A stretch of DNA of 64,000 nt from Linnemannia schmuckeri (taxonomy: Eukaryota > Mortierellomycota > Mortierellomycetes > Mortierellales > Mortierellaceae): positions 434,001 through 498,000 of the forward strand of contig JANATG010000021.1 in assembly GCA_029449235.1 (NCBI GenBank), given 5' to 3'. The translations under genes and the position numbers were made by a program. Under the pieces are notes generated by a model. It saw only the letters and a program-made list of their open reading frames with translations, ran no database searches and was not told the origin of the DNA. Shown here in pieces: positions 55,493-64,000 of the stretch (position 1 is its first letter; each line of letters begins with the position of its first letter).

Positions 55493-57710
55493 ATGGAGCC
55501 GTCTAAAGAGGGCCACACCCCTTACTCCTACAACGTCAACACAAATCCTGACCACCACGGCGGCCCCACCGCCCCTTACCCTCTTGGGTCACCCACTTAC
55601 TCTCAAAGCTCCTCCTCCTCCCCAACCAACGGCCTCACACATGAAAAAGCTGAAGTCGCGGATGCCCCTGTCGTCGAGCAGATGGAAAATGTCGAGACCC
55701 CCGATGGATTACATCGAGGACTCAAGTTACGCCATATGGTCATGATTGCCATCTCAGGAACTATTGGAACGGGGTTGTTTCTGACGTCGGGGAAGACTAT
55801 TGCTACTGCTGGACCTCTAGGTGCACGTACGTTTTTCTTTCTCGGCCAGAATCGAGGCTTTTCGTTTTTCTTCCTCCAATTGCCCTGAATTGTACTCTAA
55901 TGTTGTTGCTGTTCAACTTTTTTGTTGATGCGATAGTGCTGGCATATGTGGTAATCGGTATCTGGCTGGTATTCGTGTGTCAGGCCATTGGCGAGATTGC
56001 GACGCTGCTGCCCCTTCCTGGAGGGTTCACAGCCTGGGGAACCCGATTCTTTGACGAAGCTTTCTCCTTCCAGCTGTAAGCAAATATATTCCCTGATCGT
56101 CCTATCGCGTCTGCCACCCACACGCACACACTTACACAAAAATAACTTCGCGTCACTTAAAAATTGCTGATGCTAACCATGCCTTTTTTTTTGTGTTTTC
56201 TTCCACCATTGCCAATGCCGATTCTTGCAAATATGAAGCGCGTATGTATACCTTACTAACTGGCTTTTGACGGTTCCAGCTGAGCTGTCCGCATCGTCGC
56301 TTGTTATCTCGTTCTGGTTGCCTGAAGGGTCAAGTTTCCCACTTTGGGTTATCCCATGCATCATTATCTTCGTCTTGGTGGTTATCAACTTTTTGGGCGT
56401 AGTAAGTCACGAGAATATTATCCCACTATGCTCTCTCTTTACCCCGCTTGTTTAGCAAGATCCTTCCAATGGGATTGAAAAAAAGGCAAGATTCTTGCAC
56501 TGGCGATTAAAAAACGGGAAGCAGACCCGCTAACAACCATTTTCTCATTCATTTTTTGTTAACCTCACAGAAAATGTATGGAGAGGCAGAGTATTGGTTT
56601 TCGATCCTAAAAGTCGTCACCATCATTGTCTTCATCATCACGGGTATCCTTACTGATGCTGGAGCGGTCGGCGGAAAGACTTTTGGGGTCGACTACTGGC
56701 ACATCGAGGGAGCCCCCTTCAAGGGCGGCTTCAAGGCTTTCCTTTCTGTTCTAGTCTCTGTCGGATTCGCCTATGGTGGTACCGAACTCTCGGGGATCAC
56801 CGCTGCTGAATCCAGTAACCCGCACAAACATGTCCCCAAAGCTGTCAACACTGTCCTGGTTCGCATTGCATTCTTCTATATCCTTTCCATTTTTTTCCTG
56901 TCATGCATTGTGCCGAATAATGACGAAAGGCTGATGAATGATGGCGGGACTGTGGTCAATGCGCCGTTCACGATCGTATTCTTGCAGGCCGGGATGAAGG
57001 GCGGAGCGGATTACATGAACGCAGTGATTTTCACATCGATCGTCTCGGCAACGAACTCAGATTTCTACGTCGCCACCCGGATGATGCTCTCCCTCTCCAA
57101 GAACGGTTGGGCACCTAAATGGCTCGGCAAGACCAACCGTCGAGGCGTGCCATACTTTGCAGTCATGATCACCACCTTGTTCTCCTGCATCGCCCTTGTT
57201 ATGATCTACGCTGGCGCAGAAGTCGTATTTAACTGGCTCGTCTCCATTATCGGTTCCCTCATCTTCCTCATCTGGGTCTGCATCCTCTTCCTCCATTTCC
57301 GATTCCGTGCCTGCTGGAAGGCCCAGGGTCGTGCTCCCTCTGATTTGCCTTACAAATCATGGGGTTATCCTTACGGACACTACTTGGCCATGACTATCGC
57401 GATCTGCTGTGTCGTCGCTAGTTTCTACCTCTCCATCGCCAACAAGCCCTCCGTCTCCAATTTCCTCGAGGGGACTGCGGACCCAAAATACAAAAAGGCC
57501 AGGGACACGTGGGCTCAGGGATTGTTGGGAGCTTGGTTCCCTTGGTTCCAGGCGATTACATTATACTTTTTATACAAGTTTGTGAGAAAGACCAAGATTG
57601 TTGACCCACGCTTGGCGGATTTGGATTCGGGACGGTGGGTTCCGAGGGAGGAGAATGTCGATGATAGGCCGAGACCTAAATGGAAGAAGGTCCTAGCGAG
57701 ATTTGTCTAG
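55493..57710 (+). CDS. amino-acid permease (AAT/YAT family, APC superfamily)
   Basis: Predicted 591-residue, 12-span plasma-membrane amino-acid:proton symporter in four exons: 55493-55826, 55937-56075, 56239-56401, 56571-57710. An 80-residue cytosolic N-terminus precedes GLKLRHMVMIAISGTIGTGL, the conserved first span with GTGLFLTSG. Then come GEIATLLPLPGGFTAW, LTVPAELSASSLVISFW, FGVDYW, GTELSGITAAESSNPHKHVP and YKSWGYPYG. These are family hallmarks of Gap1/Can1/Dip5-type permeases. Exon 3 is the weakest: its first residues (AYVYLTNW) differ from the usual GWNYW. Specificity cannot be read. Nitrogen control through GATA factors is usual for the family; I saw no clear site cluster. Confidence 0.9.
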
Positions 57711-58337
57711 ATTTGCACGCAGGAACATATTTTCTTTTCCATTTTTTTTTTTTTTTTATCTTTCAAACATCCTCCTTCCTTCATGTAATAATACTGGTAT
57801 AACGAATTTTTCACAAAAAAAAAAAAAAAAATTGGTGTCCACTTTGCTTTACACCTTGACTTGGCATCTCCCCATCTTTTTTTATTGATCATAATAGGTG
57901 CCTACTGGCGAGGAAAAAGAATAACTGACGAGGATAGGAATGTATTAGAGGCAGTTTAAAAAAAAATGGGGGCGAGGACTGACAGAATAAAAATAATCTC
58001 TATGCTCACGAAGACATAGACGATACGCCACCGAAATGAATGATCAATGACGGCCACACACTATTCAACACCTCGCACAGCAAAAAAAAGGAATAAAAAT
58101 TCAGGGGCAGTTTCCGACAAAGGGAGAGTGGAGGAGATTGATTCATTGATTAGGAACAAAGATTGACGGAAAACAAAGAACAGTGAAAGGTTTAATTAAC
58201 GAACAAAAAAACCAAAAAAAAAAAAAAAAAAAAAACCAGCAAAGACATTTTTTTTATTTACGTGGATTTTCGTTCTATTTTGGGCAAATACAGTGCGCTT
58301 TTATTTGAACGGAAGAAGGAAAAAAACATTGCGATTG
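57711..58337. other. convergent spacer with A/T tracts
   Basis: 3' regions of the permease (+) and the next gene (-). Tracts at 57741-57757 (T), 57815-57831 (A) and 58214-58234 (A). No gene seen. Confidence 0.5.
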
Positions 58338-58715
58338 TTAAAGAATCAGAGGAATAGTATAAACAGCTTCAACGAATGGATGCTCCATAAACACCTCCCA
58401 CACCATCATCTGCATATGGGCTTCTATCGGCTCTCCATCTGCGTTTGTATCTCTTATAACAAAAGCCTCCCTGGGAGGGGGCAGCTCCGTACTCTCAAAT
58501 TCGCCCCTGCAGTCTCTCATGACAAGGTGGCGGACACGAGAATTGAACATGGGACTGTGGGAGAGATCGATCCCGGCCGATAACCGGTGGCCGGTCCGCA
58601 TCTCTGCGGTAAATACGATATGGGCGGTGCCATTTGTGAGCGTACTGGAGTACAGAGATGAAACCGCTCGGATTTTGAGTAGGCGGACGGGGTGGATTGT
58701 AACTGTGGGAGGCAT
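58338..58715 (-). CDS. small hypothetical protein
   Basis: Single-exon frame of 125 residues from the ATG at 58715 (MPPTVTIHPVRLLKIRAVSS). Not recognised. The alternating hydrophobic pattern (AHIVFTAEMRTGHRLSAGIDL, VRHLVMRD) suggests a small beta-rich domain, with a C-terminal helix/strand region (MVWEVFMEHPFVEAVYTIPL). No signal peptide, spans or Cys clusters. A CATAAAAG element about 105 bp upstream could serve as its TATA box. The composition is normal-complexity, which favours a real gene. Confidence 0.6.
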   Translation of the reverse strand: MPPTVTIHPVRLLKIRAVSSLYSSTLTNGTAHIVFTAEMRTGHRLSAGIDLSHSPMFNSRVRHLVMRDCRGEFESTELPPPREAFVIRDTNADGEPIEAHMQMMVWEVFMEHPFVEAVYTIPLIL

Positions 58716-59172
58716 TGTGTGCTGTGTGTTATTGTTCGATGTGTGCGTTTTTGATGAGTAAAGTAGGGGATGCGAAGGATGTTGACGAAAAGCGAGGAGA
58801 AATGACAGGATGAGACCCGTGCTTTTATGCACAACCTAGGAAGGTATTCTTCTTGCAAGTATTCCTCTTCAAAGTACTTCTTGTTATTTGTCAGTTGCTC
58901 TTTTTCTTCTCGTTTGTCATTGTGGGGAGGACCAAGTTGAATAAAAATAAAAGGCAGAAATGCAGAGCCTTTTTTTTAACTGATTTTTTATTTTCTCTTT
59001 TGCTAACTAGCCCTCTGTTTGATTGTCGAGTACGTTAAAAAAGGCCAAAGCGAGAGGACGTCATTTGAGCAGACAAGGCGTTAACACTGTAAAGATTCAT
59101 CCTTTTTCGTTCTTGTTTGCGACTCAAATCAGCTCATTAGATTATAAGAAAGACGTGGCTACACGGCGCCGC
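58716..59172. other. spacer
   Basis: Upstream of the 125-residue gene and downstream of the PP2C gene; AT-rich, no gene seen. Confidence 0.4.
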
Positions 59173-60836
59173 TTATTTTTTCGTCTTTATGGAGGTCAAA
59201 TGTCGCTGGCCTGAGAATAGTCGTTTAAGGATTCCTCCAGACTTTTCAGGGTTTGACTTTAGTCCTGTCGTTTTTTTTCCTCTAGCCGTTGCTGGGCCAT
59301 TCATTGTCGGGTCGGCAGGTTTGGCTGCAGCAACGCGACTGCCCACAAGTTTGTACCACTCCTCAACTGTCCACCCATTCAAAAAAGCCACAACGACCAT
59401 TGTCATGTTATCGCAACCGGCGACAGTCAAAGCGCCGGCGTCTGCTAAACAATGATCCAGAGTCTTTTCACATATTGTATCCAACGGTATTTTGTCGGCA
59501 ATTTTTTGGCGGACAAAACTGATCAGCTGTTGCGAGCTCATGCAGTCCCAAATACCTACCAATTGCAGTCATAATCGTTGTGTGATCAATGAATAGGTAA
59601 TTTGCCACGTACGACCCATCTGAAAAAAAAAAAGTTCACTGTGCTCTTTACCGTCGCAAGCAAGCACTAAAAACTCATCTTCGACTGTCAGTTCATATTC
59701 TACAATATCAGGAATCGCTATAAATTCATTTGTATATGTTAGTCAAGACACTATCAACCTGAGTCTCAAAGGTAAATCTCAACAGTCAAGATGATGTTAG
59801 CATTTGCTTACCTATGACAATTTGTTCCCCAGGATCTGAAGTGTCAGTCGACTTGAACCCAAAGTCTCCCAGCGCTCGAGACGTTGCCAAAAGACCATTA
59901 ACTCGGCCATTCTCGACATATCCTCCCGCAAACAGGATCCTTGTTGACTCATCTAAATAGAGAAAATGCGGAGTAATTAGCACTTGGCATTTATAAACAA
60001 AGGTTCACTGCTTCCAGACAGTCTCAGTGTTTTTTTTGTGGTACCTATGTTGGCAGGCTTGTGATCAGTAGACATAGCAACAGCTTTTCCATCTCTACTA
60101 AGTACAGCCCTAGAGTCACCCGCGTTTCCCTGAAATATATAACGGATACCAAGTGCTATGTCAGAACTATGTACCGCCCAGTTCAAAAGAAGCATTCGAT
60201 CTCTAGCGAAACCCTTACGATGTAGAGAATGTTGTTGTCTGTGATGGTTGCGGTAATGGCTGTGCAACCCGAAGATTCACTGTTGCACTCGGGATCCAAA
60301 TGAAGAGTCCTATCCGTTTCCAAAAAGCCATTCTTGATTGCTGCCTTGAACTCTTTTTGGCCAAACGCTGCATCCGCAAAAATGTTCTTGTGAAGATGAT
60401 CTCCACAGTATTTGGCAACAGTATTGCCTGAATGATATAAAAAAGGTAAATAGTGTCTCTAATTAATAACCGGATGCAACATAGGATTCGTCGGTTTGTC
60501 ATTGAGGTATGATGAGCCTATGTACCTCCATGGCCATCATAAACAGCAAAAAATGCGGTTCCTGGAGCATCCTCTGCATCAAGTAAGGTTGTGTGAGCAT
60601 CGTCCATGGCTATTTCGGCGGAGGTATAAAAAAAAATATGTGATCGTTAATACGAGTGCTCTTGTTCTCCTACTTACAGTTGCTTTTGCGAACTCTGCGC
60701 TGTAACCAGGAAGCGGCATGAAGTATTTCTTACTGACGCGCCATCCTTGCATTGCGGATTGTCCATAGGCGAGGCGGTCATTGTTGCCAGTCGATGAATG
60801 TTTGTCGGTGACGGGTGCTGAGAGTGTTTGACCCAT
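59173..60836 (-). CDS. PP2C-family Ser/Thr protein phosphatase
   Basis: Predicted 356-residue metal-dependent phosphatase in seven exons: 60836-60734, 60609-60526, 60427-60219, 60129-60045, 59952-59812, 59717-59652, 59555-59173. The N-terminal MGQTLSAPV is a probable myristoylation site, as in Ptc2/Ptc3. Motifs in order: TMDDAH, AVYDGHGG (metal Asp), CTAITATI, GNAGDSRAVL, STDHKPAN, GLLATSRALGDFGFK, VLACDGIWD and GCDNMTMVVV. These cover all the metal-binding and catalytic motifs. A basic 60-residue tail follows. Closest in style to fungal Ptc2/Ptc3, which act on checkpoint and stress kinases; the orthology is inference. Confidence 0.9.
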
Positions 60837-62389
60837 GCTGATTCGTTTTTGAGTGGGTGATGTAGAGAGGTGTGAAAAAGAGGATGTATTTTGTTCATGG
60901 TCGAAGTCATCGTCATTCATCAATGTCATTCACATCAAAAAGAAAAAACGATGCACTGCCATCCATATCTCCGTGACCTGGAATTATAAAACGGGAGATA
61001 ATATCACATGATGCGCGCAGTGTGGGGTCTTGAGGGGAGTTGTCCTTGGCTGGCCGAGGCGTTGGCGTCAGTGCCAGGTGTGACAGGGTCACTCATCGAG
61101 GAAGAGGGAGAAGGAAAGGTGGAGTTCCCCTCTACAGTCCCTGCGTTCGAGGGTGTGTCTTCAGGATCGACGGCCATAACTCAGATAGCGGGCAGACAAG
61201 GAAAAGGTGTATGTGTGTCCCTTCTCAGTATCGCAAATAAAGATTGTAACTCTCAAGACCTGCTCGTATCGTGGAAAGAAAGGCGCTTTATGTCAATAGC
61301 TATTCTCCAAAGACTAGAAACTACTACTGCTGCCACTGGTCAAAAAGGGATAGTGCCTATCTGCTCGTATTGTGGAAAGAAAGGTGCTTTTCCAGACACT
61401 CGCAGGTAAACGCGTAAAATAGTCAAATGACCACCAGAAGCTAAGCCACTCTAAATCACCACAGCAGCCCATAGAAGCTAATGAGCTTCGAGTTTTGGAT
61501 AGAGAGAGAGTGATCTCGTCGAAGAGCAGGATGCGCTACCCCTTCGTCCTTATTGCCCAGTTGTATGAGTAATGTTGGCGGAGGGGGCTATAGCTTTGGA
61601 AACGATGGCGCCGTCCTTATCTCCCTCGCTCTGTTTCGCCTTTATTCAATTTATTGGGCACGTAGTCTGATATAGCTGCGCAGCTGAAAAATTTTGACGC
61701 GTTGCATATGAAATCAATAATATATTGCCTAAAACATCGAAAATTATGAGACCACTCGACCTATTTCTTCTTACAAACCCTCGCTTTTCCCACTTTGCAG
61801 GATCCAGTCTTTTTGGAAATATTTCTGCGCCGCCGATATGTGGCACCTTCTTTTTTACGCTCGCATGTCCGAGGGAAGGAAAAAATGACCTTTCACCTTA
61901 ATTTCTTCCGCCTAAATATCCCTCGCGCCAACTTTTTTTGTCAATGCAACCTTTCACCTTACACCTTCGTCCTGTGTATGTTATTGGTCCAAACTGAGCT
62001 GGATCTAGTTCGTCCCCTCCTTGAAACCAAGCCAAAAAATACTCGCAGTATCATCGCCTATGGCTTTCTGCTTATTGCGACGCTGAGATGCGCGGGTGAA
62101 ACAAAAAGAAGAGTGGAAGGAAAAAGTCTGAAGAAGGTCTGTTGATTCTCACCGGAAGAAGATAGGATATATTTTATTTGTTAATGACTGTACCTTGCTC
62201 ACTCGAACAGCCTAAACACTACATGAACAAATAAAGGGAAATAGAAAAGAGAGAGTGAGGGTGAGCGAAGGGTATTTTCATGCATACTATACCGGAGGAG
62301 TATTTTGCCAAACATCTCGTGCTCTTTTGTTAAAGCATCTATCCTCTTCCTTCAAGAATCCAAAGTTTATAGTAGGCGGATGTTTGATT

Positions 62390-62425
<36 letters not shown>

Positions 62426-63407
62426 GTAGATATGTGCATTCCGCTTATTGATTCATGGCTGTCTATGGATAAAAAACAGCATGCTCGCTTTACCCACTCT
62501 TCCAAATACCACGCTAACATCTACATTGTTCGTCAAAACCTTTGTAATCAATTTTTTTTCTTGTCCACGTTAAGAACGATCCATCATCTAGAGTAGCCAT
62601 ATCCATTTGCCCCTTTTCCCTCCCCTCTATTTGTACATCCTTATCCTGCCAACTGCAGGTTTTTTCTAGGGTCCTCTCAAATGCATTTCCCTTTCTGTTT
62701 CTTTTCTTGGGCTGCCCTTTCATGCTTCCCCTCTCTCGTCTTTTTTTAGGTGATTCGCATGCAAAATCTATTAGTTAGACGGAGGGTGAAGAGAAGAAAA
62801 GGTCCTCTTGCGTGCAGGAACGCTAGCTGAAACAAAAAGAATATTGGAAGTAGATTGCATTAGTGAAACGGTTCAACATCCAGAGCCACAGGGGTGCACA
62901 CAACAAAATATTTTCGATTTCTCAGTCATGCACCATGTATTTGCTTTGCTCGCCGTAACTATGAGAAACGCTGACTGTACGGGGCATGAAAAATGAGAGG
63001 TGGGAATACAAGATCGTTGTCGCAAGAGAAGTCTCCGAATGGATAATGTCTGCGCGGACTACGATGAGGCATTGTATCAGATCAGGATATACGGTCTTCT
63101 TGGTGATCGTCATATTAGCCTTGTTCATGGTGGTTGCAGTCGTAGTTGTGCCATGATGGTCGTCGATGGCTTTTCGCAGTCCAGAATAGATTCATTCGTT
63201 GGCAGTAGCCAGAAAGACAGACTGAAGGATAGATCGGTAGAAAGATAAACAGGTAGATGGCCTTTTGCGATGGAATCGATTTTCCCACGATCATATTTTT
63301 TTTTGTATAATTTTAAACTGCTAGTTTATTATTTCCTATAACAACAGTGCTCCTGCATTTCCCATGTTTCATCCAACACAAAAGCTGGATCCTGAAAAAG
63401 TCGTCAT
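60837..63407. other. 2.6-kb spacer with no established gene
   Basis: The plus-strand frame at 61008-61409 contains a zinc-knuckle-like CSYCGKKGAF inside a duplicated 30-bp phrase, but no continuation. A 32-A run lies at 62393-62424. Other frames are low-complexity. Confidence 0.4.
61265..61390 (+). repeat. 30-bp direct duplication
   Basis: CTGCTCGTATCGTGGAAAGA with AAGGCGCTTT at about 61260 recurs as CTGCTCGTATTGTGGAAAGA with AAGGTGCTTT at about 61361, roughly 100 bp apart. Confidence 0.75.
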
Positions 63408-63801
63408 CTAGATGGGAAGGAGTCCTGAAGCCATGCGTGATCCCAGACGAATCGATCCTCCACTGAAGGGTGAGTATGAGGTAAAGTAGTAAAGGAGCGC
63501 CAAGATCTCGATCACTGTTCCAATGATTGTTAGAATATAATTGTTAAGCTATCATTTGTTCAAAATCAAGAGGAAGAAGGGATGGAGAGTGAGTGCACAG
63601 TCCTGCGAAGACGTATTTTGCCAACACTTCTTTTTTTCTTCTTTCTTTCTTTCCGCACAAGCAGCAAGTGATAGTCGACTTACGACAAGACTGGAGTAGA
63701 GGACAAAGATCATGGATCCGATATATGCTCCTGTGAACGGCAACCTCTCCCTCGAAATCAAAGCCTTCAAATGAGCCACAGGTCCCTTCAGCAATGCAAA
63801 G
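63408..63801 (-). CDS. SFT2: Sft2-family Golgi transport protein (3' part; gene runs off the window)
   Basis: The last two exons, 63801-63684 and 63548-63408, encode 86 residues plus a split first codon. Sft2/Got1-type proteins are small four-span Golgi membrane proteins involved in vesicle fusion between endosome and Golgi. Visible are FALLKGPVAHLKALISRERLPFTGAY (second/third span), then LTIIGTVIEILALLYYFTSY (fourth span) and the short SGGSIRLGSRMASGLLPI tail. These match the C-terminal half of yeast Sft2 as I remember it, including the RERLPF loop. The upstream exons were not found before 64000, so the N-terminal half lies beyond the window. Confidence 0.85.
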
Positions 63802-64000
63802 CTATTCGTTTAGGCGGACAACAATAAGAATACGAGTGTGAGTGCTCAAGATCACGTCCAAAGCGGAGAGAGAAATCCAATGTTGTCCATACCACGCCTT
63901 CTTGTGTGTTACGTTCCTGTAAGGCTTGCTTCCTGTGCTGTCGTGTGGTGTCCATTGCTGTCTGTATTGTGTCCACTCACTCGTTCGTATTGTATCAGTG

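Overview
The window is nuclear DNA of a filamentous fungus, most likely an early-diverging one of the Mortierellomycotina type. Genes carry several short introns (about 50-250 bp, GT..AG, often GTAAG donors). A velvet regulator, an Anp1/Mnn9-type mannosyltransferase, a Vps68/TMEM50 protein, Rab escort protein, Sft2 and 25-residue ribosomal protein eL41 are present. Exons are GC-rich with C-ending codons; spacers hold long A/T tracts and TC/GA repeats. The family level is my inference from gene style, not from a search.

Layout. 0-22 kb is an ordinary gene-dense arm: a Mme1-like mitochondrial carrier (+), an RBM18-type RRM protein (-), a Ser-rich small protein (-), Vps68/TMEM50 (-), a velvet protein with an unusual insert (-), a His/Ser/Pro-rich protein (-), an ATP-dependent DNA ligase with a mitochondrial-type presequence (+), a short-chain dehydrogenase (+) and two low-complexity hypothetical proteins (-). 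22-45 kb is gene-poor and repeat-rich: two palindromic or MITE-like elements, a 123-bp satellite, six dispersed fragments of 28S rRNA including a long pseudogene of its 3' end, a decayed leucine-rich-repeat gene, small secreted Cys-rich genes (one intact, one frameshifted), an intact-looking mannosyltransferase gene, and a complete two-gene Tc1/mariner-type transposon inserted into a membrane-protein gene. 45-64 kb returns to housekeeping content: Rab escort protein (-), eL41 (-), a type I membrane protein (+), an amino-acid permease (+), a small hypothetical protein (-), a PP2C phosphatase (-) and the 3' part of SFT2 (-, runs off the right end).

The genes do not form one pathway. Rab escort protein, Sft2, Vps68 and the mannosyltransferase all act in Golgi/endosome traffic or glycosylation, but their spacing suggests coincidence. 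The most unusual items are the 2.9-kb DD34E transposon with a convergent second gene of unknown function, the scattered 28S-derived repeats, and the organelle-targeted T4-like ligase.

All exon coordinates were worked out by hand from splice signals and reading-frame continuity, without transcripts.
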